Shown here: one piece after another, positions 27,308-36,462 of the stretch
How positions within the stretch are numbered: position 1 is the first letter of the stretch
How the letters are laid out: each line of letters starts with the position of its first letter
Assembly (NCBI GenBank): GCA_037482215.1
Contig: CP148074.1
Coordinates: 3,782,001 to 3,846,000 of the forward strand
DNA from: Pseudomonas mendocina
Lineage (GTDB): Bacteria > Pseudomonadota > Gammaproteobacteria > Pseudomonadales > Pseudomonadaceae
DNA length: 64,000 bases
Direction: 5' to 3'
Made by a program: the position numbers and the translations under genes
The notes under the pieces: generated by a model
Database searches by the model: none
The model's input: only the letters and a program-made list of their open reading frames with translations
Told to the model about the DNA's origin: nothing

Positions 27308-28861
27308 TCAGGCATCGAGGGGCTTAAGCATAAGCTTAGCGACCCGGCGCTCCTTCACCTCAGTCACCGTCATGCGCCAATCCTCATGTATCACCTCATC
27401 GCCGCTGACCGGCAATCGGTCAAGCAGGCTCATCACCAAACCCGCTAGCGTCTGATAGTCATCCGTGGCTTTGGCCCTGAAGCCAACGCGATCACGCAGT
27501 ACCGCCAGGTTGATGGCACCGCTGACCAAGTACCCGCCATCAACAGCCTCGATATCCGGCCCATCTACTTCGCTGGCATCCGGCAACTCACCTGCAATGG
27601 CCTCAAGAATGTCGGTGAGGGTCAGCAGGCCTTCAAAACCGCCAAACTCATTAACCACAAAAGCAACGTGGGTCGAAGCCTGTCGCATCTGTTCCAAGGC
27701 GCTCAGGACAGACACACTGTCCGGCAGGTTTACCGGCGAGCGAATCAGACTTTCGATATCCGGTTGCTCACCTTTGAGCAGTTCTTTGAACAGTTCCTTC
27801 TTATGCACGTAACCCAGCGGCTCGTCCGCTGCGCCGGTGCGAGTCACTACCAGCCGTGAATGCGGCGACTCCAGTAGGGCGTGATGGATGTTTTCCACCG
27901 TGTCGTCGAGATTAAAGCTGTCGACCTCCATCCGGTCGGTCATCACCTTCTTGATCGACTGCTCGGCCAAGCTCAGGACACCGCTGATCATCACCCGCTC
28001 ACGGCGGTCAAAGAGCACACCATGCGACGAGCTACCATCCAGCATATCGGCGATTTCTTCGCCCACTTCGTCTTCTTGCACTTTGCCGCCCAACAGACGC
28101 ATGACCGCATGGGCCGTACGCTCACGCAGGCCAAGTTCCCCCTGCAGGTTGCGCTTACGACGCGAGCGAGCGGTCTGGTTAAACACCTCAATCAGGATTG
28201 AGAAGCCAATGGCCGCGTACAGGTAACCTTTCGGGATATGGAAGCCTAAGCCTTCAGCAGTCAAGCTGAAGCCGATCATCATCAGGAAGCCCAGACACAG
28301 CATGATCACCGTCGGACGTGCGTTGACGAACGCCGTCAGTGGCTTGCTCGCCACCATCATCAAGCCCATGGAGATCACCACGGCGATCATCATCACCTCC
28401 AGGTGCTCAACCATGCCTACAGCGGTGATAACCGCATCCAGCGAGAACACAGCATCCAACACGATGATCTGCGCCACAACCGGCCAGAACTTCGCGTATG
28501 TGCGGCTACCGCTGGCCTGATGGGTTCGGCCTTCAAGACGCTCATGAAGCTCCATGGTGGCCTTAAACAACAGGAACACACCACCGAAGAGCATGATGAG
28601 GTCACGCCCGGAGAAGGTATGCCCGAACACCTCAATCAACGGTTCGGTCAGGGTCACCAACCAGGCCATACTCGCCAACAGGCCCAGGCGCATGATCATG
28701 GCCAGGCTCAAACCAATCAGACGAGCACGGTCGCGCTGCTCAGGCGGCAATTTGTCCGCAAGAATGGCGATAAACACCAAGTTGTCGATCCCCAGAACAA
28801 TTTCCAGGACGATCAACGTGAACAGCCCTAACCAGGCTGTGGGATCCATGATCCATTCCAT
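27308..28861 (-). CDS. TerC-like membrane protein with CBS and CorC/HlyC domains
   Basis: A 517-residue protein. The N-terminal TerC domain (about 1-235) has seven or so membrane segments with acidic motifs [11 protein letters not shown] and DAVFSLDAV typical of metal-handling TerC proteins. Two CBS modules follow (about 300-420), then a CorC_HlyC domain (about 430-510, [14 protein letters not shown]). This matches the YoaE/YegH/YugS-like group. Manganese or other cation efflux is suggested for the superfamily, but the substrate here is unproven. Confidence 0.9.
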   Translation of the reverse strand: MEWIMDPTAWLGLFTLIVLEIVLGIDNLVFIAILADKLPPEQRDRARLIGLSLAMIMRLGLLASMAWLVTLTEPLIEVFGHTFSGRDLIMLFGGVFLLFKATMELHERLEGRTHQASGSRTYAKFWPVVAQIIVLDAVFSLDAVITAVGMVEHLEVMMIAVVISMGLMMVASKPLTAFVNARPTVIMLCLGFLMMIGFSLTAEGLGFHIPKGYLYAAIGFSILIEVFNQTARSRRKRNLQGELGLRERTAHAVMRLLGGKVQEDEVGEEIADMLDGSSSHGVLFDRRERVMISGVLSLAEQSIKKVMTDRMEVDSFNLDDTVENIHHALLESPHSRLVVTRTGAADEPLGYVHKKELFKELLKGEQPDIESLIRSPVNLPDSVSVLSALEQMRQASTHVAFVVNEFGGFEGLLTLTDILEAIAGELPDASEVDGPDIEAVDGGYLVSGAINLAVLRDRVGFRAKATDDYQTLAGLVMSLLDRLPVSGDEVIHEDWRMTVTEVKERRVAKLMLKPLDA

Positions 28862-29197
28862 TTAACGTACAGTTCTCTTGCTGATAAAACGGGCACAGCC
28901 GAACGCATTGCGCAGTTGAAGAACTCGCACAATGGAGATCAGCTGGGGAAAAAGTCGTGCAGCGGGCCGCTGCCGAAAACGCAAACACAGGGCTGTGTCG
29001 CGGAATTTTAACGCCGCACTCTGCGCAAATGGCGAGGGCGGCTTACACCTGTCAGTGTCCATATAATCCTGAAAAAACCATATCGAGCTGCAATCCTAAG
29101 GTTAGCGGCCAATAATTACAAAATATCAATTCGTTACCAGATTTCACCGCTGAACATTATAAAACCTGGCTACAGGCTCTACAGAGCCTAGTTGGGG
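28862..29197. other. 336-bp intergenic region between fpr and terC-type gene
   Basis: The right-hand half (28862-29040) should contain the promoter of the terC-type gene. The left half (about 29060-29170) is AT-rich. A small hairpin AGGCTCT / AGAGCCT (29174-29189) lies just after the fpr stop on the minus strand, with a TTTTAT run further on, and is a weak terminator candidate. No ORF or RNA gene is evident. Confidence 0.45.
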
Positions 29198-29968
29198 CTA
29201 CCAATAGTTTTCCACCGCAACCTGTCCTGGCCGACGAGTGAGACTCAGGTGCAAGCCCCTAAGTTTAAGTAATGCGCGGGTGTCATCAATCATCTGCGGG
29301 TTGCCGCAGATCATCACCCGCGAACGCTCTGGCTCAAGTCTGAAGCCCACCGAACGCTCCAGCTCACCGTTCATCAGCAAATCAGTAATGCGCCCGTGCA
29401 GACATTCTGGGACAACCTCCCGGGTCACAATTGGTCGGTAGGTGAATCGCTCGGCATACTCAATCAGGTGCTCCTGCTGCATCAGCCCTTTTATCAACGG
29501 CTGATAAGCCAACTCAGCAGCCGTGCGTGCGCTGTAGACCAGCACCACCCGTTCAAAGCGCTGCCACAGCTCCAGCCCCTGAAGAATTGAGAGAAAGGGG
29601 GCCAGGCCTGTGCCACTAGCCAATAACCAAAGATCACACCCATCGGCAAAGCGATCCAGCGTCAGATAGCCCAGCGCCTGTTTCTCAATCAACAGGTCGT
29701 CGCCCGCCTGTAAGCGCCGCAGCTCAGTGGTGAACTCACCACCCGGCACCACAATGGAAAAGAACTCCAGATAGTCATCATGGGGAGCAGAAACCATTGA
29801 GTAAGCCCGCCACACCTGCGAGCCATCGGTTTTGCTGACACCCAGTCGGGCGAACTGCCCGGCTTGAAAGCGGAATCCCGCATCACGAGTGCTGCGCAAG
29901 GTAAATAAACTTGGCGTGAGGGTGTTCACCTCAAGCAGGGTTTGCCGGGTGAATTTTTCGCTGTCCAT
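29198..29968 (-). CDS. fpr: Ferredoxin/flavodoxin-NADP+ reductase
   Basis: A 256-residue FAD enzyme. The FAD motif is RAYSMVSAP and the NADP-binding motif is LLASGTGLAPFLSI; MICGNPQM follows. The C-terminus ends ENYW, so the last residue is aromatic, as in the E. coli-type bacterial class. It moves electrons between NADPH and ferredoxin or flavodoxin, useful in oxidative stress and Fe-S assembly. The ATG at 29968 (MDSEKFTRQTLLEV) is preferred over the far upstream ATG at 30022. It is divergent from rlmG. Confidence 0.92.
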   Translation of the reverse strand: MDSEKFTRQTLLEVNTLTPSLFTLRSTRDAGFRFQAGQFARLGVSKTDGSQVWRAYSMVSAPHDDYLEFFSIVVPGGEFTTELRRLQAGDDLLIEKQALGYLTLDRFADGCDLWLLASGTGLAPFLSILQGLELWQRFERVVLVYSARTAAELAYQPLIKGLMQQEHLIEYAERFTYRPIVTREVVPECLHGRITDLLMNGELERSVGFRLEPERSRVMICGNPQMIDDTRALLKLRGLHLSLTRRPGQVAVENYW

Positions 29969-30126
29969 AAGCGGTTGCTCCCTATGACCTAAAAGCAGTG
30001 TGGCGCAAAGCCTGCTTGGCAAAAACCCGCAAGATGCATGGCTATTGCCGGTAATTTTTCAGTTTCAGCTGCGGGCCGTGTCAAAATGCACCCAAACCCA
30101 GCCTTTGCTTACCCAGAGTTATCTCA

Positions 30127-31251
30127 ATGCCTTTATTTGTCAGCCCCTATGCTCAGCTTGAGCTGATCCGCCAGCCCGAACAGCAGAATGAGCCACTGCA
30201 AGCTTTCGACGCAGCGGATGAATACCTGCTCAATGAGGTTCATGGCTTGGGGCTGACGGCAGACAGCAGGGTGCTGCTACTCAACGACAGCTTTGGAGCC
30301 TTGGCCACCAGCTTGAGCAAGCACGCTCAAGTGACCAGCAGCGGCGACTCCCACTTGGGCTACCTGGCCTTACAGATCAACCTGCAGCGTAACCAGCTGG
30401 CTGCAGACTCCGTACGTTTTGTTCCAGCCAGTGAAGTCGCACAAGGGCCATTTGATCTGGTCCTGATCCGTGTACCGAAAACCCTGGCCCTACTGGAAGA
30501 GCAACTGATCCGCCTGCATGGCCAACTGGCTCCCGGCACACGGGTGATCGCCGGCGCCATGATCAAACACTTGCCCCGTGCAGCCGGGGACTTGCTGGAA
30601 AAATACATCGGTCCAGTTCAAGCCTCACTGGCCGTGAAAAAGGCCCGCCTGTTAACGGCCATTGCCGAGGTCAAAGCCGCCCCTGTTTCGCCCTATCCAA
30701 CCCGTTATCGCCTGGATAAACCCGCCATCACCCTGAGCAATCACGCCAACGTGTTTTGCCGTGAAGATCTGGATATCGGCACCCGCGCCTTCCTGCCCCA
30801 CCTGCCTAAACAGTTAAGTACCCTGCGCGTGGCCGATCTTGGTTGCGGCAATGGTGTGCTGGGGATTGCTTATGCTCTGAATAATCCCGACGCCCAGTTG
30901 ACGCTGGTGGATGAGTCCTACATGGCCGTGCAGTCTGCCCGAGAAAACTGGCAAACAGCACTAGGTGAGCGCCCAGTTGAAATCCGCGCCGGTGATGGCT
31001 TGGCTGAGCAAGAACCCGACTCCCTCGACCTCGTGCTATGCAATCCGCCCTTCCACCAGCAGCAGGTCGTGGGCGACTTCCTCGCCTGGCGCATGTTCCA
31101 GCAGGCACGCCGGGCGTTGGTCACCGGTGGCGAGTTATGGATTGTCGGTAACCGCCATCTGGGTTACCACGCCAAACTCAAGCGCCTGTTCAGAGGCGTA
31201 GAGCAGGTTGCGGCAACGCCAAAGTTTGTGGTGTTGAAAGCCACTAAGTGA
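30127..31251 (+). CDS. rlmG: 23S rRNA (guanine-N2)-methyltransferase RlmG
   Basis: A 374-residue enzyme of the RlmG/RsmC group with a degenerate N-terminal methyltransferase-like half and an active C-terminal half. The SAM motif is VADLGCGNGVLGIAYAL and the catalytic motif is LCNPPFHQ. RlmG methylates G1835 of 23S rRNA; RsmC (16S G1207) is the alternative, but the length and the N-terminal PLFVSPYAQLELIR pattern favour RlmG. Confidence 0.88.
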   Translation: MPLFVSPYAQLELIRQPEQQNEPLQAFDAADEYLLNEVHGLGLTADSRVLLLNDSFGALATSLSKHAQVTSSGDSHLGYLALQINLQRNQLAADSVRFVPASEVAQGPFDLVLIRVPKTLALLEEQLIRLHGQLAPGTRVIAGAMIKHLPRAAGDLLEKYIGPVQASLAVKKARLLTAIAEVKAAPVSPYPTRYRLDKPAITLSNHANVFCREDLDIGTRAFLPHLPKQLSTLRVADLGCGNGVLGIAYALNNPDAQLTLVDESYMAVQSARENWQTALGERPVEIRAGDGLAEQEPDSLDLVLCNPPFHQQQVVGDFLAWRMFQQARRALVTGGELWIVGNRHLGYHAKLKRLFRGVEQVAATPKFVVLKATK

Positions 31252-31286
31252 CAACCTCTAACAAATCGTCTTAATAAGAAGACCAT

Positions 31287-31991
31287 ATGACGTTTGAAGA
31301 CTGGTTAGTACACAAAGGCTTATCGGTAGCTACTGCCTACAAATACTCAAACGCAGTAGCTGGCCCTCTGTCGACCTGGGCAATGAATAATGACCTTGTA
31401 CAAGGCCCACTTACCGCGCTGTCCCATAAAAGCAGTTTCGATAAAACCGCAGGCCAGATACGCGCTCTACCGATCTTTCTCGAGCGCGACAGCATTGGCA
31501 AAGGAATGTATGAGGCGGCACTTAAGAGGTTCTCTGACTACCTTGCTGACGGGTTCGAAAATGATCTGGATAGTGATCTAGACAGCATTTTTCAAAATGA
31601 TGATGTTCCCCAAACAGAAAAAACCAACTTAGTGAAAGCGCGTGTTGGCCAAGGCATGTTCAGGCAAAAGCTCATCCGCTATTGGGGCTGCTGTGCTGTT
31701 ACGGGCTTTACTGACCTCAATTTACTTGTTGCTTCGCATATAAAGCCTTGGTCTGTTTGCACTGATGCCGAACGCCTCGACACTTACAACGGACTCTTGC
31801 TGACCCCAAACTTGGATAAAGCCTTTGATGCAGGCTTCATCACATTCACATCCCAGGGAGCCATCTGGCTATCCCCACAGTTGTCTCAACCAGGCTTGCT
31901 TGGAATAAGCGCTAACTTCAGCATCCAGCTCACAGCAGAGCATGAGCGCTACATGGCGTTTCATAGAACACAGGTATTCCGTGCAACCTGA
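31287..31991 (+). CDS. HNH endonuclease family protein (HNH_2 type)
   Basis: A 234-residue protein. The C-terminal half (about 115-215) has the HNH_2 pattern of putative restriction nucleases: RVGQGMFRQKLIRYWGCCAV, then VASHIKPW (the His-containing first motif), then YNGLLLTPNLDKAFDAGFI. The N-terminal half (about 1-100) is not recognised. No partner methyltransferase or restriction subunit is nearby. Base composition is visibly AT-richer than in its neighbours, suggesting acquisition. It lies 35 bp after rlmG. A defence role is possible but unsupported here. Confidence 0.82.
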   Translation: MTFEDWLVHKGLSVATAYKYSNAVAGPLSTWAMNNDLVQGPLTALSHKSSFDKTAGQIRALPIFLERDSIGKGMYEAALKRFSDYLADGFENDLDSDLDSIFQNDDVPQTEKTNLVKARVGQGMFRQKLIRYWGCCAVTGFTDLNLLVASHIKPWSVCTDAERLDTYNGLLLTPNLDKAFDAGFITFTSQGAIWLSPQLSQPGLLGISANFSIQLTAEHERYMAFHRTQVFRAT

Positions 31992-32148
31992 ACCCCACCG
32001 GCAATAACTTCTTTTTGCCGAGATATCGACGAATGCAGACGTATTTGGCACTTCTTGCTACCCAATCGCCGTGACAATCAGCGAAGATAGCGACCACTCG
32101 TCGCAGCCTGCCTGCCAGGTCTGTCATGCTGACCCTCAACCCTGACCA

Positions 32149-33510
32149 ATGCCCATGACTAATAATACTGCCTCTGCGTCTGCCGCCCCGGTGAACTCCC
32201 GGGCGCGTGTCATTCTCGCCAGCTTGATTGGCACCACCATCGAGTTCTACGACTTTTACGTCTATGCCACAGCGGCCGTGCTGGTGTTCCCGCACCTGTT
32301 CTTCCCGCCTGGTAACGAAACCACTGCCCTGCTGGCTTCCTTTGCCATCTTTGGCGCCGCGATGATTGCCCGCCCGCTGGGTGCGGTGTTCTTTGGCCAT
32401 TTGGGTGACCGTTTGGGACGTAAAACCACGCTGGTGATTGCCCTGCTGACCATGGGTGTCGCCACCTTCCTGATCGGCCTGCTGCCGACCTACCACACGG
32501 TGGGATGGGTTGCGCCGCTGTTACTGGTGTTCCTGCGTCTGGCTCAAGGTTTTGCCATCGGCGGCGAATGGTCCGGCGCAGCACTGGTGGCGACAGAGAA
32601 CGCGCCAGCGGGCAAACGCGCCCTGTTTGGCACCTTCCCACAGCTAGGGGCACCGCTGGGCTTTATCATCGCTAACGGTCTGTTCCTAATCGTTGCCGCG
32701 CTGCTGCCCTCGGCTGACCCGTCCAAACCTTCCGAGGCATTCCTCGACTGGGGCTGGCGGATTCCATTCCTGTTCTCTGCGGTCATGGTGATCATCGGCC
32801 TGTGGATTCGTATGAATCTGGTGGAAAGCCCGTCTTTCACCAAAACCCAGAATCAGGGCAAGGTGGTGAAGCTGCCTTTGACCGAGGTAACCCGCAAGCA
32901 CTGGCGCGAGCTGGTATTGGGCACGTTCTACATGCTTGCCACTTACGTACTGTTCTACCTGATGACCACCTTCAGCCTCAGCTATGGCCGTGCACCGATT
33001 GAGCCTGCCGCCGGACAACTGCCAGGTCTGGGCTACAGCTATAACGAATTCGTACTGATGCTGATCTTCGGCGTGGTGTTCTTTGGCATCTTCACCTTAC
33101 TGTCCGGCCCATGGGCGGATCGCTTTGGTCGCCGTAAGACACTGATCTGGGTGACCCTGGGCATTATCCTGTTTGGACTGTGCTGGGTACCGCTGCTGAG
33201 CTTCGGCTTCGTTGGCGTGATGCTGTGGCTGATCCTCGGTTTCAGCTTGATGGGTATGACCTTCGGGCCTATGGGCGCCCTGCTGCCAGAATTGTTCCCA
33301 ACCAACGTGCGCTATACCGGCTCGGGTATCTCCTACAACGTATCGTCCATTCTCGGCGCTGCGCTGGCACCATTTGTGGCGGTGTGGCTGTGGAGTATGG
33401 CCGAAGGTAGTCCGGCGCTGGTCGGTGTATATCTGGCCGTAATGGCAGGCCTGACGTTGCTGGCGCTGCTTCTGGGCAAGGAAACCCGGGATATTGATAT
33501 CGACGCCTAA
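32149..33510 (+). CDS. MFS transporter, metabolite:H+ symporter (MHS) type
   Basis: A 453-residue carrier with 12 hydrophobic segments. Typical MHS features are LIGTTIEFYDFYVYATAA at the N-terminus, GHLGDRLGRKTTL (loop 2-3), RLAQGFAIGGEWSGAALVATE and RFGRRKTL (loop 8-9). Members import alpha-ketoglutarate, shikimate, proline/betaine and others; the substrate here is unknown. ATG at 32149 or 32155 may be used. Confidence 0.9.
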   Translation: MPMTNNTASASAAPVNSRARVILASLIGTTIEFYDFYVYATAAVLVFPHLFFPPGNETTALLASFAIFGAAMIARPLGAVFFGHLGDRLGRKTTLVIALLTMGVATFLIGLLPTYHTVGWVAPLLLVFLRLAQGFAIGGEWSGAALVATENAPAGKRALFGTFPQLGAPLGFIIANGLFLIVAALLPSADPSKPSEAFLDWGWRIPFLFSAVMVIIGLWIRMNLVESPSFTKTQNQGKVVKLPLTEVTRKHWRELVLGTFYMLATYVLFYLMTTFSLSYGRAPIEPAAGQLPGLGYSYNEFVLMLIFGVVFFGIFTLLSGPWADRFGRRKTLIWVTLGIILFGLCWVPLLSFGFVGVMLWLILGFSLMGMTFGPMGALLPELFPTNVRYTGSGISYNVSSILGAALAPFVAVWLWSMAEGSPALVGVYLAVMAGLTLLALLLGKETRDIDIDA

Positions 33511-33532
33511 GCCGGTGGCTTGGACGTAAATG

Positions 33533-33563
33533 AAAACGGCAGCCTTATAAGCTGCCGTTTTTT
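33533..33563 (+). terminator. Terminator between MFS carrier and the cio cluster
   Basis: AAAACGGCAGC / GCTGCCGTTTT with a 7-nt loop, followed by TTTATT. It stands between convergent genes and may serve both. Confidence 0.88.
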
Positions 33564-33578
33564 ATTGCTTGAAGAACC

Positions 33579-33740
33579 TCAGCTACTCATCCCTGCCGCC
33601 TTCATAAAAAGGCGCAGCAGGTAAGAAACCGCCCCCAGCGCCAGCACACTGCCTGCCCAGATCAGCACCAGCCAGCCCAGGCGTTTCCACAAAGGGCTGG
33701 CGGGTGCTTCGGATTCGGGTCGCTTATCAATGGTAGCCAT
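33579..33740 (-). CDS. DUF2474-type small subunit of the bd oxidase
   Basis: A 53-residue protein, MATIDKRPESEAPASPLWKR followed by a membrane helix (about 21-43, LGWLVLIWAGSVLALGAVSY) and LLRLFMKAAGMSS. The start overlaps the end of cioB by 14 bp, so it is translated with it. Size, single helix, WKRLGWLVLIW pattern and position match DUF2474 proteins found after CIO-type bd oxidases. They may act like the CydX/CydH small subunits (inference). Confidence 0.88.
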   Translation of the reverse strand: MATIDKRPESEAPASPLWKRLGWLVLIWAGSVLALGAVSYLLRLFMKAAGMSS

Positions 33741-34740
33741 GATCTTCATTCACCTTGCCGCGGAATACGTAGTAACTCCAAGCGGTGTACATGAGGATAA
33801 ACGGGATGATGAACAGCGCCCCCACCAAAATGAAGCCCTGGCTTTGCGGCGGTGCGGCAGCAGCCCAGATGCTGACTGACGGCGGGATGATGTTCGGCCA
33901 CAGACTGATAGCAAGCCCACTGTAACCCAGGAAGATCATCACCAAAGTCAGCACAAACGGTGCGTAATTGGCATAGCGGGCCACAGCCTTAAGTAAAGCC
34001 CACGTACACAGCAGCACAAGAATGGGGACCGGCATAAACCAGTAGATATTCGGCGTACTGAACCAGCGATCAGCGATGGCGGGATCAGCCAACGGCGTCC
34101 ACAGGCTGACAATGCCAGTGACCGCCAACAGCACGAATACCAGTGGCTTGGCCAGGTTGTGCATCTGCTCCTGCAAGCGCCCTTCTGTCTTCATAATCAG
34201 CCAAGTGCAGCCCAGTAGCGCATATGCAGCGATCAAGGCCAGGCCACAGAACAGCGAGAACGGTGTCAGCCAGTCCAGTGAGCCACCGACAAACTTGCCG
34301 TCGACTACCTTAAAGCCCTCTACATAGGCCCCCAGCGCAACGCCCTGAAAGAACGTCGCAGCGGCTGAGCCACCGATAAAAGCCTTGTCCCAGATGTGCC
34401 GCCGACTGACCTTAGCCTTGAAACGGAACTCGAAGGCCACACCCCGGAAGATCAACCCCAACAGCATAAAGATCAGTGGTAAGTACAGCGCACTAAGCAC
34501 CACCGCATACGCCATCGGGAAGGCACCGAACAAGGCAGCACCACCGAGCACCAGCCAGGTTTCGTTACCGTCCCAGACCGGCGCGACGGTGTTCATCATC
34601 ACATCACGCTCCCCAGCGCTCTTAACGAACGGAAAGAGGATGCCGATGCCCAGGTCGAAGCCATCCATGATCACGTACATCATCACCCCAAAGGCAATGA
34701 TCACTGTCCAGATCAATGGGAGATCAATACCCATATTCAT
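33727..34740 (-). CDS. cioB: Cytochrome bd-type (cyanide-insensitive) ubiquinol oxidase subunit II
   Basis: A 337-residue membrane protein with eight or more helices. MDGFDLGIGILFPF and NTVAPVWDGNETWLVLGGAA are the CydB/CioB signature. It overlaps cioA by 4 bp (ATGA), so translation is coupled. It pairs with CioA to form a quinol oxidase that reduces oxygen to water. Confidence 0.95.
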   Translation of the reverse strand: MNMGIDLPLIWTVIIAFGVMMYVIMDGFDLGIGILFPFVKSAGERDVMMNTVAPVWDGNETWLVLGGAALFGAFPMAYAVVLSALYLPLIFMLLGLIFRGVAFEFRFKAKVSRRHIWDKAFIGGSAAATFFQGVALGAYVEGFKVVDGKFVGGSLDWLTPFSLFCGLALIAAYALLGCTWLIMKTEGRLQEQMHNLAKPLVFVLLAVTGIVSLWTPLADPAIADRWFSTPNIYWFMPVPILVLLCTWALLKAVARYANYAPFVLTLVMIFLGYSGLAISLWPNIIPPSVSIWAAAAPPQSQGFILVGALFIIPFILMYTAWSYYVFRGKVNEDHGYH

Positions 34741-36176
34741 TTCCCCTCATCCAGTGTGTCGCTGTGGCCTTCTTCCAGCCCCTCGTTCGGAGCGGAGAGT
34801 GGCCGTGCTGGCGTACGCGGCTGGCCAGGGCCACCGTCGATGGTTTGCTGCCCTTCATGAGGTACAGGACCTTTACGCACCAAACGCAGCATGTAGCCGA
34901 TACCCACGCCGAATACGGCGAAGTACACCACCACGAACAGCGCCAGCGTCAGACTCATCTGTGCATAGCTATGACCAGACGACGCATCAGCCGTCCGCAT
35001 CAGGCCGTGAATAATCCACGGCTGGCGCCCCACTTCCGTGGTGTACCAACCGGCCAAAATCGCAATCAGTCCAGACGTTCCCATCCAAACCGCCAGATGC
35101 AGGAATGGCCTGAACTCGTATAGGCGCCCTTTCCATCGCAGAAACAAAGCCACCACGCCAGCCAGAATCATCAACATGCCCAGCGCCACCATCACCCGGA
35201 AGGTCCAGAACACGATTGTGGAATTAGGGCGGTCTTCTTTAGCGAACTCTTTGAGCGCCGGTACCTGCTTATCCAGGCTGTGAGTCAGGATCAGGCTGCC
35301 AAGGTAAGGAATCTCCACCTTGAAGCGGGTTTCCTCGCGCTCCATGTCCGGCCAGCCAAACAGAACTAGCGGCGTAGCTTCACCCGGCGGGTTCTCCCAG
35401 TGTCCCTCAATGGCCGCGATTTTCGCGGGCTGGTACTTGAGGGTGTTCAAGCCATGCATATCGCCAATCAACGCTTGCACCGGAGCCACCAGCAGGGCCA
35501 TCCACATGGCCATGGAGAACATCTTGCGTACCGCAGGGTTATTCCGCCCGCGCAGCAGGTGCCAAGCCGCGGACGAACCGACGAAGAATGCAGTCGCCAG
35601 AAACGCAGCCGTCGCCATATGAGCCAGTCGGTACGGGAACGATGGGTTGAAGATCACAGCCAACCAATCCACCGGCACCACTTTGCCTGCTACGATCTCA
35701 AAGCCTTGTGGAGTGTGCATCCAGCTATTGGAGGCGAGAATCCAGAACGTTGAAATCAGCGTGCCGATTGCCACCATCACTGTGGAAAAAAAGTGCAAGC
35801 CTGGCCCCACACGGTTCCAGCCAAACAGCATCACCCCCAGAAAGCCCGCCTCAAGGAAGAAGGCGGTGAGCACTTCGTAGGTCAATAGCGGTCCGGTAAC
35901 AGCGCCGGCGAACTCGGAGAAAGCACTCCAGTTGGTTCCAAACTGGTACGCCATGACCAGCCCTGAAACCACGCCCATGCCGAAGTTGACCGCGAAAATT
36001 TTGGCCCAAAAGTGGTAGAGATCACGATAGACCTCTTGTCCGGTTTTCAGCCACAAGCCCTCCAGAACAGCAAGGTAGCTGGCCAGGCCGATGGTGATAG
36101 CCGGAAAAATGATGTGAAACGAGATAGTGAACGCGAACTGAATCCGGGCTAGATCCAATGCCTCCAAGCCGAACAT
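34737..36176 (-). CDS. cioA: Cytochrome bd-type (cyanide-insensitive) ubiquinol oxidase subunit I
   Basis: A 479-residue CydA-family subunit. The haem-ligand histidine lies in TISFHIIFPAITIG (about residue 21), with NFGMGVVSGLVMAYQFGTNW, SFWI-type FWILASNSWMHTP and GWYTTEVGRQPW also conserved. The region between helices 6 and 7 (Q loop) is short, as in the cyanide-insensitive (CIO) form. GAGGAAG precedes the ATG. A perfect ANR box lies 141 bp upstream; in P. aeruginosa ANR represses cioAB at low oxygen. Confidence 0.94.
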   Translation of the reverse strand: MFGLEALDLARIQFAFTISFHIIFPAITIGLASYLAVLEGLWLKTGQEVYRDLYHFWAKIFAVNFGMGVVSGLVMAYQFGTNWSAFSEFAGAVTGPLLTYEVLTAFFLEAGFLGVMLFGWNRVGPGLHFFSTVMVAIGTLISTFWILASNSWMHTPQGFEIVAGKVVPVDWLAVIFNPSFPYRLAHMATAAFLATAFFVGSSAAWHLLRGRNNPAVRKMFSMAMWMALLVAPVQALIGDMHGLNTLKYQPAKIAAIEGHWENPPGEATPLVLFGWPDMEREETRFKVEIPYLGSLILTHSLDKQVPALKEFAKEDRPNSTIVFWTFRVMVALGMLMILAGVVALFLRWKGRLYEFRPFLHLAVWMGTSGLIAILAGWYTTEVGRQPWIIHGLMRTADASSGHSYAQMSLTLALFVVVYFAVFGVGIGYMLRLVRKGPVPHEGQQTIDGGPGQPRTPARPLSAPNEGLEEGHSDTLDEGK

Positions 36177-36316
36177 AGAACTTCCTCAATCAGATTGATG
36201 TAAGGGCCGACCGCTCTGCCTTCCTGGCCCTGCTGCAGCGTTATCGTTCTTGTCAATTTGTAGAGGTATGCGTTGATGTGGCTAAAAAGGCCCGCAGACA
36301 AAACCAATTCCCGGTA

Positions 36317-36330
36317 TTGATCTGGATCAA
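36317..36330. promoter_or_regulatory. Perfect ANR/FNR box between cioA and MFS gene
   Basis: TTGAT-CTGG-ATCAA, full match to the consensus. It lies 141 bp before cioA (minus) and 133 bp before the divergent MFS gene (plus), so it could serve either. Confidence 0.8.
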
Positions 36331-36462
36331 CAATTAATAAAAGAGTAGCTTTAAGCCCAGCTTTATCCTCTGTGGTGTTTTGTCACTCCGTCATTGCCTT
36401 AGGCGCCTAAACGCTCGCTACAACGTGCTAAATTGCGCGCCCCGATTTACTGCCGATCCTCC

